A stretch of DNA of 26,978 nt from CAXPZW01 sp049594615. Lineage in GTDB: Bacteria > Bacteroidota > Bacteroidia > Flavobacteriales_D > Sanyastnellaceae. Positions within the stretch are counted from its first letter, which is position 1. The number at the start of each line of letters is the position of its first letter. A program made the translations under genes and the position numbers. Shown one piece after another: positions 7,100 through 13,805 of this stretch. The notes beneath the pieces were generated by a model, which saw nothing but the letters and a program-made list of their open reading frames with translations, was not told where the DNA came from and did no database searches. The DNA is taken from the NCBI GenBank assembly GCA_049594615.1, contig JBMYJR010000039.1, positions 1 through 26,978 of the forward strand, written 5' to 3'.

Positions 7100-7570
7100 T
7101 CAGAGAAATTCTAAGGCGAGCAAGATTCCAAATACCTCTGCAGGGGTCGGGTTGCCCGATAGGGTGAGCACCACATCAAAGGGGAGTGTGGTGGTGCCCT
7201 TGTATACCTTGCCGTTCTGGTAGGTGTAGAGTTGGTCCATCATCATGGCGCTGTCACCGCGGTAGATGGCGCCGTTTTTCCAGGTGTAAATGATGTCGTC
7301 GGAGAAGTCGCTGTCGCCCGCCACCAGGGTGCCCTCTTTAAAGGTGTAGAGCAGGTCCATGTCTGAGCTGCTGTAGCCTTGGAAGATCTTTCCGGCCCGT
7401 ACCGTCAGGAGGGCATCAGGCCAGCTGTAGTTGGGTCCAGGGCAGATGTAACCGTTGGTGACGTTGGCCACCATATCGTGGTACACCATGCGGTCACCTT
7501 CATACACAAAGGTTTGTGCGAGGGTAGATGCCGTTACGCACAGGGCGGCGAACAGGGCCAGAGGCTTCAT
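7100..7570 (-). CDS. Secreted protein of five 20-residue repeats, function unknown
   Basis: The 156-residue protein starts at ATG 7570 and has a signal peptide (MKPLALFAALCVTASTLAQ). Residues 34-133 form five tandem units of exactly 20 residues; glycines fall at 40/45, 60/65, 80/85, 100/105 and 120/125. The core looks like [LI]-Y-T-aromatic-[KQ]-[NE]-G-x-hydrophobic-aromatic-x-G-[DS], which suggests two short beta strands around a turn per unit. It resembles MORN-type repeats in spirit but does not match them. The C-terminus (PAEVFGILLALEFL) is hydrophobic. I do not recognise the family. The gene starts 18 bases after the stop of the PLP-enzyme gene on the same strand, so it is probably in its operon, but no functional link is evident. 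An in-frame TTG at 7588 is a less likely start. Confidence 0.8.
   Translation of the reverse strand: MKPLALFAALCVTASTLAQTFVYEGDRMVYHDMVANVTNGYICPGPNYSWPDALLTVRAGKIFQGYSSSDMDLLYTFKEGTLVAGDSDFSDDIIYTWKNGAIYRGDSAMMMDQLYTYQNGKVYKGTTTLPFDVVLTLSGNPTPAEVFGILLALEFL
7172..7471 (-). repeat. Five in-frame 60-bp coding repeats
   Basis: The segment encodes residues 34-133 of the secreted repeat protein. Units include LYTFKEGTLVAGDSDFSDDI, IYTWKNGAIYRGDSAMMMDQ and LYTYQNGKVYKGTTTLPFDV, each 20 residues with no indels. The DNA units have diverged, so this is protein-level periodicity rather than a fresh DNA repeat. Confidence 0.8.
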
Positions 7571-7588
7571 GCCCTGAAGGTACAACAA

Positions 7589-8869
7589 CTAGTTCTTGCC
7601 CATGCCGCTCAATGCAGGTACGCTCGCGGGCTCAAACGGATCGGCTGCCGGCAACGAGGCAAGCGCTTGTCGGAGGTCGTCGATCAGGTCTTCGACGTGT
7701 TCCACCCCAATGCTAAGGCGGATGAGGTTTTCGTGGATGCCGTACAGCTCCTTTTCGTGGCCAGGCACGCCCGCGTGGGTCATGCTTGCGGGGTGTTCGG
7801 CCAGGGATTCTGTGGAGCCCAGGGATACCGCCAAGGTAAAAACGCGCAGGGCATTCAATACTGCAAATGCCTCGTTTCTACCGCCGGCTACCGTGAAGGC
7901 CAGCATGGAACCGCGCCCGTGCATTTGGGCTTGGGCAATGGCCTCCGCTTCGGGCAAGAGGTCTTGGGTCAGGGCGGAGTGGAGCTGTTGGACAGCAGGA
8001 TGCTGGCGTAAGAAGGCCGCAACCGCTTCGGTGTTTTGCGCTTGGCGTTCGGTGCGCAGGTGCAAGGTTTCCATCGAGCGCATCAACATCCACGCGCTGT
8101 CGGGTGTGATGGTGCCGCCCAGGAAATGGCGGTAGCTGCGCACAGCGTCCACCACTGCTTGCTTACCGGAGACCGCACCGGCCACCAAATCACTGTGGCC
8201 GCCGAGGTATTTGGTGGCCGAGTACAGCACCAGGTCTGCACCGCATTCCAGTGGACGTTGCATGACCGGTCCCAAGTAGGTGTTGTCTACATAGACATAA
8301 ATGGGGTGTTCAGCCGTGCTGTGTTTGCGCGCAAAGTCTACCGCTGTGGCAATGCGGTGCAATTGCATCGTGGGGTTTGCCGGGGTCTCCAGGTAAACGA
8401 TGCCGGGCAGTTCTCCGGTAGAGGTGTGCAAGGCTTCGAGTTGATCCAGTGAAGCAAGCGCGCGTGTACCAATGCCCCAAGTGGGCAGAATCTCACGCAC
8501 GAAATGTTCGGTGCCGCCATACACAGGGTTGGCATACCAAACCGGGCGTTCAGGACCTGCTCCTGCAAGCAAAGCAGTGCTGATGGCGGCCATACCGCTG
8601 GCAAAGAGCGCAGAGCTGTCGGCTTGGTCCAAGGCAGCCAAGCGGGTTTCGGCAGCAGCAATCGTAGGGTTGTGCAAGCGGCTATAGATGTAGCCGGAGT
8701 CGGGAGCAGTCACACCCGGTACGCCGTAGGCGGCTTCCATGTGGGCAGCGCCGTTTTCGGCAGAGGGGAAGGCAAAGGTGGATGCGCGGTGCAGCGCAGG
8801 TTTGACAGCGCCTTGGGCGTCTTGGGTGTGGTGTCCGGCGTGGACAGCACGGGTCTCAAAATGCTTCAC
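7589..8869 (-). CDS. PLP-dependent Cys/Met metabolism enzyme (cystathionine gamma-lyase/synthase family)
   Basis: The 426-residue cytoplasmic enzyme uses pyridoxal phosphate for gamma-elimination or gamma-replacement on sulfur amino acids. The PLP lysine is in YSATKYLGGHSD (about residue 220), the PLP-aspartate in YVDNTYLGP, the substrate loop in YSRLHNPT, and the C-terminal half has SLGSTESLAEHPASMTH and LIRLSIGVEH. There is no ATG near the conserved beginning (KHFETRAVHAG); GTG 8869 fits best, with TTG 8893 as an alternative. Where methionine gamma-lyase of Pseudomonas has its signature cysteine (YGC), this protein has YGG, so I do not call it methionine gamma-lyase. Cystathionine gamma-lyase or gamma-synthase is more likely, but family members cannot be separated by eye. 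It is transcribed divergently from an Lrp/AsnC regulator, which probably controls it. Confidence 0.88.
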   Translation of the reverse strand: MKHFETRAVHAGHHTQDAQGAVKPALHRASTFAFPSAENGAAHMEAAYGVPGVTAPDSGYIYSRLHNPTIAAAETRLAALDQADSSALFASGMAAISTALLAGAGPERPVWYANPVYGGTEHFVREILPTWGIGTRALASLDQLEALHTSTGELPGIVYLETPANPTMQLHRIATAVDFARKHSTAEHPIYVYVDNTYLGPVMQRPLECGADLVLYSATKYLGGHSDLVAGAVSGKQAVVDAVRSYRHFLGGTITPDSAWMLMRSMETLHLRTERQAQNTEAVAAFLRQHPAVQQLHSALTQDLLPEAEAIAQAQMHGRGSMLAFTVAGGRNEAFAVLNALRVFTLAVSLGSTESLAEHPASMTHAGVPGHEKELYGIHENLIRLSIGVEHVEDLIDDLRQALASLPAADPFEPASVPALSGMGKN

Positions 8870-8900
8870 AACAATACGTTTGGGTCTCTCCAAATATCAC

Positions 8901-8942
8901 CAGATGTGTTTTTGATAGCTATAAACACAACACAGATGTGTT
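8901..8942. promoter_or_regulatory. Operator-like repeats between PLP-enzyme and Lrp/AsnC genes
   Basis: The 10-mer CAGATGTGTT occurs at 8901-8910 and again at 8933-8942, a 32-bp step (about three helical turns). Both copies are followed by a nearby ATAG. The second copy lies in a palindrome, AACACA-GA-TGTGTT (8929-8942). It overlaps the TTG of the candidate regulator promoter. This is the layout expected for an Lrp-family octamer, which wraps DNA over phased sites, so autoregulation and control of the PLP gene are likely (inference). Confidence 0.5.
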
Positions 8943-8974
8943 GAATAGGATGTGAAATAGATAGAAAAGATTTG
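8941..8974 (+). promoter_or_regulatory. Candidate promoter for Lrp/AsnC regulator
   Basis: TTG (8941-8943), a 23-base spacer, then AAGATTTG (8967-8974), one mismatch from TAnnTTTG. It is 41 bases from the regulator ATG. A TATAAT-like string follows at 8975-8980 but is not the expected motif in this group. Confidence 0.35.
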
Positions 8975-9015
8975 TATAATGCTCAAGAATAGCATATCTA
9001 CGAAACACTTGTGCC

Positions 9016-9483
9016 ATGCAACTCGATGCCCTTGACCTGCGCCTGCTGGATGCCCTCAGCGAAGATGGCCGTGCTTCCACCCAATCGCTCTGTGACCTGA
9101 CGGGACTGAGCCGATCTGCCGTGTTTCATCGGGTCAAACGGCTGGAGCGCGACGGGGTCATCAAAGGCTACTGCGCCCGGTTGGACCGCAGCAAGCTGGG
9201 GTTGGAGATTCGGGCGTTTTGCAACGTATCGTTGCAGCAGCACGCAGCCGGATTCTTGGAAGAGTTTGAAGCGGCGATTGCCAACTTCCGGGAGGTGCGC
9301 TCGTGCTTCCACATTGCAGGTGCCTTTGACTACTTGCTCGAGGTGCAAGTGGTGGACATGGCTGGGTACCACACCTTTATTTCTCAGCGCCTCGCGGCCC
9401 TCAAAAACATCGGTAAGGTGGAAAGCATGTTTGTGATGCGTGACGTGGTGGATGCTCCGCCCGCGCCCGTTTCTCCAGTTTAG
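9016..9483 (+). CDS. Lrp/AsnC-family transcriptional regulator
   Basis: The 155-residue protein has an N-terminal winged helix-turn-helix (about 4-60; DALDLRLLDALSEDGR, then LCDLTGLSRSAVFHRVKRLERDGVIKGY) and a C-terminal RAM/AsnC ligand-binding domain (about 66-148; AGAFDYLLEVQVVDMAGYHTFI). This is the normal length for the family, whose members form dimers to octamers that sense amino acids. It is divergent from the PLP-dependent sulfur amino-acid enzyme, with phased repeats in between, so a Cys/Met-related effector is a reasonable guess. Its stop codon overlaps the pgk stop on the other strand by 4 bases (TTAG), leaving no room for a terminator between the two convergent genes. Confidence 0.93.
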   Translation: MQLDALDLRLLDALSEDGRASTQSLCDLTGLSRSAVFHRVKRLERDGVIKGYCARLDRSKLGLEIRAFCNVSLQQHAAGFLEEFEAAIANFREVRSCFHIAGAFDYLLEVQVVDMAGYHTFISQRLAALKNIGKVESMFVMRDVVDAPPAPVSPV

Positions 9484-10670
9484 CCTCGGATGGCTGCAAT
9501 GCCTGGGAGTGCTTTGCCCTCCAGGTATTCCAGCATGGCGCCGCCGCCGGTAGAGACGTAGCTCACCTTGTCGGCCAGGTTGAATTGGTTGATGGCCGCC
9601 ACAGAGTCGCCACCGCCAATCAGGGTGAAGGTGCCGTTGTCTGCGGTGGCTTTGGCCAAGGTTTGCGCAACCGTGGCGGTACCGGTGGCAAAATTGGACA
9701 TCTCAAACACCCCGAGTGGACCGTTCCACAAAATGGTACGGCTTTCGGCAATCAGGCCTTTTACGGTTTCGATCGATTGCGGTCCGGAGTCCAAGCCCAT
9801 CCAGTTGTCAGGAATGGCGTCGATGGCGTGTACGGCGCGGTTGGCATCGTTGGAAAAGTCGTCTGCACACATGGCGTCGGTAGGAAGTATCAACCGTACG
9901 CCTGCAGCTTCGGCTTTGGCTGCCACTTCGCGGGCGGTGTCCAGCAGGTCGTCTTCCACCAAGCTGGTACCGATGGATCCGCCTGCGGCTTTGATGAACG
10001 TGTAGGCCATACCACCACCAATGAACAGGTTGTCCACTGCGTCTAGCAGCTTTTCGATGATGGTGAGTTTGCTGGAAACTTTCGCGCCGCCGATGATGGC
10101 GGTCACAGGCCTGTCGGCGCCGTGAAGCACCTTGTCAATGTTCTTGATCTCGCTTTCCATGATGGTGCCAAACATCTTCGCATGGGGGAAGAAGCGGGCC
10201 ACCACCGCCGTAGAAGCGTGCTCGCGGTGCGCGGTGCCAAAGGCGTCGTTTACGTATACGTCGCCGTGCTCGGCGAGTTGACCGGCGAAGAATTCATCAC
10301 CGGCGGTTTCTTCCTTGTGGAAGCGCACGTTTTCAAGCAGGCACACCTCGCCGTCTTGCAGGCCGCCACTCACGGCAAGCGCCTGCTCGCCTACCACCGC
10401 GGGAGCGAGTTTGACGCTGCGCCCCAAGAGCCCCTCGAGGGTGGGCACTACGTGGCGCATCGAGAACTTGTCTTCGGGCCCGTTTTTGGGACGACCCAAG
10501 TGGCTCACCAATACGGCGCGGCCGCCGGTTTCTACAATGCGTTGGATGGTGGGCAGTGCCGCGCGGATACGGGTGTCGTCGGTCACCTCAAACTGGTCGT
10601 TGAGGGGCACGTTGAAGTCTACACGTACCAATACGCGTTTGCCTTGGAAGTCGGTGGTTGCAATGCTCAT
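9480..10670 (-). CDS. pgk: Phosphoglycerate kinase
   Basis: The 396-residue cytoplasmic glycolytic enzyme makes ATP and 3-phosphoglycerate from 1,3-bisphosphoglycerate. Motifs in order: VRVDFNVPL (N-terminal signature), SHLGRPK (substrate), ENVRFHKEE, FGTAHREHAS, IIGGAKVSSK (hinge), WNGPLGVFE, and the nucleotide loop GGGDSVAAI plus STGGGAMLEYLEGKALPG at the C-terminus. The length is full and no key residue is missing. Its ATG overlaps the glyS stop by 4 bp (ATGA), so it is the second gene of a glyS-pgk operon and probably translationally coupled. The 3' end overlaps the Lrp/AsnC gene by 4 bases. Confidence 0.97.
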   Translation of the reverse strand: MSIATTDFQGKRVLVRVDFNVPLNDQFEVTDDTRIRAALPTIQRIVETGGRAVLVSHLGRPKNGPEDKFSMRHVVPTLEGLLGRSVKLAPAVVGEQALAVSGGLQDGEVCLLENVRFHKEETAGDEFFAGQLAEHGDVYVNDAFGTAHREHASTAVVARFFPHAKMFGTIMESEIKNIDKVLHGADRPVTAIIGGAKVSSKLTIIEKLLDAVDNLFIGGGMAYTFIKAAGGSIGTSLVEDDLLDTAREVAAKAEAAGVRLILPTDAMCADDFSNDANRAVHAIDAIPDNWMGLDSGPQSIETVKGLIAESRTILWNGPLGVFEMSNFATGTATVAQTLAKATADNGTFTLIGGGDSVAAINQFNLADKVSYVSTGGGAMLEYLEGKALPGIAAIRG

Positions 10671-12208
10671 GACTGCGTGTTTTGCAACAGCGATCGCATG
10701 CTCACGCGCTTGCGCACGATGTCCGCTACGTCAGCCACGTTCACCCGTTCTTGGGTCATGGTGTCGCGTTCGCGGATGGTCACGGTGTTGTCTTCGAGGG
10801 TTTGGTGATCAACAGTGATGCAGTACGGAGTACCGATGGCGTCTTGACGGCGGTAGCGTCGGCCGATGGCGTCTTTTTCTTCGTACTGGCAGTTGAATTC
10901 GAATTGGAGGTCGCGAAGGATTTCACGGGCCTTGTCTGGCAGGCCATCTTTTTTCAGCAGGGGCAGAATGGCCACTTTCACTGGTGCCAGCGCAGGTGGA
11001 ATGTTCAGCACGGTGCGCTCAGAGCCATCCTGCAGCTTCTCTTCGTTGAAGGCCGAGCTGAGTACTGCCAGGAACATGCGGTCCAGACCAATCGAGGTTT
11101 CCACCACGTAGGGCACAAAGCTCTCCTTGGTTTCGGGGTCGAAGTAGCGGAGCTTCTTGCCCGAGAATTCTTCGTGTTGCCCCAGGTCAAAGTCGGTGCG
11201 CGAGTGGATGCCTTCCAGCTCTTTGAAGCCCATGGGAAAGTTGAACTCGATGTCGGCTGCTGCGTCGGCGTAGTGGGCCAACTTGAGGTGGTCGTGGAAG
11301 CGGTAATTGTCCTCGCCCAGACCCAGCGCTTTGTGCCAGTTGATGCGGGCGTTCTTCCAGTACTCGTACCATTCGCTTTGCGAGCCAGGCTTGATGAAGA
11401 ATTGCATCTCCATCTGCTCAAACTCACGCATGCGGAAGATGAACTGGCGCGCAATGATCTCGTTGCGGAACGCTTTGCCGATTTGGGCGATGCCAAACGG
11501 CAGCTTCATACGTGCGGTCTTTTGCACGTTGAGGTAGTTCACGAAGATGCCCTGCGCGGTTTCAGGACGGAGGTAAATGACCCCAGCGTCTCCGGATACA
11601 GCACCCAGTTCGGTTTTGAACATGAGGTTGAACTGGCGCACATCTGTCCAGTTCTTGCTGCCGGTGTCGGGGTCGGCGATCTCCAGGTCCACGATCAAAT
11701 CACGCACGGCCACCAAGTCGTCGGCGTCCATGGCGGTTTTGAAGCGCCCATTGATGTCGTCAATTTGAGCTTGACGACGCGTTACGTTCGGGTTGGTGCC
11801 GCGGAACTGCTCTTCGTCAAAGTTTTCGCCAAAACGCTTCTTGGCTTTGGTGATGTCCTTATTGATCTTGGTTTCGATCTTGGCCACATGGTCCTCGATG
11901 AGCACGTCGGCGCGGTAGCGCTTTTTGGAGTCCTTGTTGTCGATCAAAGGATCGTTGAAGGCGTCCACGTGTCCCGAGGCTTTCCAAGTGGTGGGGTGCA
12001 TAAAGATGGAAGCGTCCAGACCCACGATGTTCTCGTGCATCTTGACCATAAAGTCCCACCAGTACTGCTTGATGTTGTTCTTGAGTTCAACACCCATTTG
12101 GCCGTAATCGTACGCGGCGCTGAGTCCGTCGTAGATCTCGCTCGAAGGGAACACGAATCCGTATTCCTTGGCGTGGCTGATGACTTTTTTGAGCTTGTCG
12201 TCCTGCAT
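10667..12208 (-). CDS. glyS: Glycine--tRNA ligase (single-chain, alpha2 type)
   Basis: The 513-residue class II aminoacyl-tRNA synthetase charges tRNA-Gly. It is the eukaryote/archaea-like homodimeric type also used by Bacteroidota, not the alpha2beta2 GlyQ/GlyS type. The N-terminus (VISHAKEYGFVFPSSEIYDGLSAA) is diagnostic. LRPETAQGIFVNY, the motif 2 arginine in FRNEI, and motif 3 GLDRMFLAVL follow, with an anticodon-binding domain from about 405 (LAPVKVAILPL). ATG 12208 begins the conserved part; the in-frame extension upstream shows no homology and crosses the promoter box. A -7 box lies only 7 bases upstream, so the mRNA may have almost no leader. It is first in an operon with pgk. Confidence 0.96.
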   Translation of the reverse strand: MQDDKLKKVISHAKEYGFVFPSSEIYDGLSAAYDYGQMGVELKNNIKQYWWDFMVKMHENIVGLDASIFMHPTTWKASGHVDAFNDPLIDNKDSKKRYRADVLIEDHVAKIETKINKDITKAKKRFGENFDEEQFRGTNPNVTRRQAQIDDINGRFKTAMDADDLVAVRDLIVDLEIADPDTGSKNWTDVRQFNLMFKTELGAVSGDAGVIYLRPETAQGIFVNYLNVQKTARMKLPFGIAQIGKAFRNEIIARQFIFRMREFEQMEMQFFIKPGSQSEWYEYWKNARINWHKALGLGEDNYRFHDHLKLAHYADAAADIEFNFPMGFKELEGIHSRTDFDLGQHEEFSGKKLRYFDPETKESFVPYVVETSIGLDRMFLAVLSSAFNEEKLQDGSERTVLNIPPALAPVKVAILPLLKKDGLPDKAREILRDLQFEFNCQYEEKDAIGRRYRRQDAIGTPYCITVDHQTLEDNTVTIRERDTMTQERVNVADVADIVRKRVSMRSLLQNTQS

Positions 12209-12215
12209 AGCGGCG

Positions 12216-12223
12216 CAAAGGTA
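12216..12223 (-). promoter_or_regulatory. -7 box (TACCTTTG) for glyS-pgk
   Basis: Minus-strand TACCTTTG is an exact TAnnTTTG match ending 7 bases before the glyS ATG. If transcription starts about 4-7 bases downstream, as expected for this box, the 5' leader is nearly absent. No -33 TTG at the usual distance. Confidence 0.5.
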
Positions 12224-12637
12224 GGGAACCGCTTGGCTTCGCGCAGGGGTCTGGAGGGAGGAAAACCAGCAGGGGCGCCGGGTAGGATAAAAGGAAACGT
12301 GTGCGAATAACACTTTGCAGTCAAAACCGTGCCAAGAATTCGACTGATAATGCACCCAAATTATCCCCATGCTATTCACAAAATCGCTAGAACGGACGGT
12401 TGGCGAGGGCTGTGGAAAGGGTGGTGAATGCGGTGTTCAAAACTCGGTCCGAATGTGAATTGTTTTGGTTTGCCTCCGGCGCTCAAATTGACAACTTTTG
12501 TTGGGCACACGTCACCTCTGTTTGCGCCGATACACTGGCCTGAAAACGACAGTTTTGACACCTCGTGTAAGCACCAAGAATCACCAACGAAGTAGGCTTC
12601 AAAGCAGAAATCTGCACAGAGTCACAAACGACTGAGC
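12224..12637. other. Intergenic region between glyS and nrdB
   Basis: About 410 bases divergent between glyS and the reductase operon. I see no credible ORF, tRNA or riboswitch. A weak plus-strand promoter-like pair is TTTG at 12497-12500, 16 bases, then TCTGTTTG at 12517-12524 (one mismatch from TAnnTTTG), which would give a long nrdB leader. I looked for paired NrdR boxes, the common regulators of reductase operons, and did not find convincing ones. Confidence 0.35.
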
Positions 12638-13642
12638 ATGGATAACCTATCTCCAAAAAGCACTGACACTCCCGTCAACGAGCCCATCCTGGAAGACAAC
12701 CCGGATCGTTTCGTGTTGTTCCCCATTCAGCATGACGACATTTGGAAGTTTTACAAAAAGTCGGAAGCCAGCTTTTGGACTGCTGAGGAAATCGACCTGG
12801 CCCCAGACCTCACCGACTGGGCCGAGAAGCTCACTGACGATGAGAAGCACTTCATCAAGCACGTGCTTGCCTTTTTCGCCGCCAGCGATGGCATCGTGAA
12901 CGAGAACCTCGCCGAGAACTTCCTCGCCGAAGTGCAGTACACCGAAGCCAAGTTCTTCTACGGTTTCCAGATCATGATGGAGAACATCCACTCGGAGACC
13001 TACTCGCTGCTGATCGACACCTACATCAAGGACAAAGCAGAAAAGAACTACCTCTTCAAAGCCATCGAGACCCTCGATTGCGTGAAAAAGAAGGCGGAAT
13101 GGGCGCTGCGCTGGATTGAGAACGGTTCTTTCGCCGAACGCATCATTGCATTCGCAGCCGTTGAAGGCATCTTCTTCTCAGGCAGCTTCTGCTCGATCTT
13201 CTGGCTCAAGAAGCGCGGCCTGATGCCAGGGCTCAGCTTCAGCAACGAGCTGATTTCACGCGACGAAGGCTTGCACTGTGACTTTGCGTGCTTGCTGTAC
13301 AACAATCACATTCAAAACAAGCTGCCGAAAGAACAGGTCCGCGAGATCATCGAGGACGCGGTAGCCATTGAGAAGGAATTTGTAACCGATGCACTGCCCG
13401 TGCGCCTGATTGGCATGAACGCCGATCTGATGCAACAGTACATCGAGTTCGTGGCCGATCGCCTGTTGGTGGAACTCGGCAACGAGAAAATCTACAACGC
13501 GACCAACCCGTTTGATTTCATGGAGATGATCTCGCTACAAGGCAAGACCAACTTCTTTGAAAAGCGCGTTGCAGAGTACCAGAAGTCAGGCGTGGCCAAC
13601 AACACGGCGGACCACTCCTTCAACCTGGACGCAGACTTTTAA
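12638..13642 (+). CDS. nrdB: Class Ia ribonucleoside-diphosphate reductase, small (beta) subunit
   Basis: The 334-residue ferritin-like radical subunit makes and holds the tyrosyl radical needed by NrdA to reduce ribonucleoside diphosphates. Di-iron ligands are visible at D84 (AASDGIVNE), E115 and H118 (MMENIHSET), E176 (AVEGIFFSG), E210 and H213 (SRDEGLHCDF). The radical tyrosine is Y122, four residues after H118, so it is the tyrosyl-radical type rather than the Phe-containing NrdB/R2c type. The C-terminus (NTADHSFNLDADF) is the short tail that usually docks on NrdA. It is followed by nrdA in the same direction after a 163-base gap, so they are probably one operon. There is no Shine-Dalgarno before its ATG. 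Confidence 0.97.
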   Translation: MDNLSPKSTDTPVNEPILEDNPDRFVLFPIQHDDIWKFYKKSEASFWTAEEIDLAPDLTDWAEKLTDDEKHFIKHVLAFFAASDGIVNENLAENFLAEVQYTEAKFFYGFQIMMENIHSETYSLLIDTYIKDKAEKNYLFKAIETLDCVKKKAEWALRWIENGSFAERIIAFAAVEGIFFSGSFCSIFWLKKRGLMPGLSFSNELISRDEGLHCDFACLLYNNHIQNKLPKEQVREIIEDAVAIEKEFVTDALPVRLIGMNADLMQQYIEFVADRLLVELGNEKIYNATNPFDFMEMISLQGKTNFFEKRVAEYQKSGVANNTADHSFNLDADF

Positions 13643-13708
13643 GCACTTGCGCGGGAGCAATCCCAAGCATCATCATACCCTAAACAAGTTCTATCAGACG
13701 ACACGCTG

Positions 13709-13728
13709 CGGCGCTTTCACCGGCGCCG
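13709..13728 (+). other. Hairpin in nrdB-nrdA spacer
   Basis: CGGCGC (13709-13714) pairs with GCGCCG (13723-13728) around an 8-base loop. There is no T run after it, so it is not a classic terminator; it may be an mRNA stability or processing element, or chance. Confidence 0.35.
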
Positions 13729-13792
13729 GGTAGGGACCCCCTCTCTGCCATTTTCTGAGAAGAACGCACCTAGATAACCCACACTAAAACCC

Positions 13793-13797
13793 GGAGG
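13793..13797 (+). promoter_or_regulatory. Shine-Dalgarno sequence (GGAGG) of nrdA
   Basis: GGAGG ends 8 bases before the nrdA ATG. It is the only well-placed strong Shine-Dalgarno before a major gene in this window, in a group where such sites are generally rare. It fixes the start at 13806. Confidence 0.7.
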
Positions 13798-13805
13798 AAC
13801 ACGGC

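Noticed and set aside
8975..8980. TATAAT before the Lrp/AsnC gene as a sigma-70 -10 box
   Set aside because: Bacteroidota use TAnnTTTG-type boxes; there is no suitable TTGACA partner, and a better-spaced TTG/AAGATTTG pair overlaps it.
10682..12310. A 542-codon open frame on the plus strand opposite glyS
   Set aside because: It is fully antisense to an unmistakable glycyl-tRNA synthetase, has no domain signature and reflects codon bias in G+C-rich DNA.
12376..12561. A 61-codon minus-strand open frame between glyS and nrdB
   Set aside because: No signal, domain or initiation context; lies in a regulatory-type intergenic region.
12224..12637. NrdR boxes or a cobalamin riboswitch upstream of nrdB
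   Set aside because: I looked for two spaced NrdR palindromes and for a riboswitch-like fold and found neither by eye; a motif scan would be more reliable.
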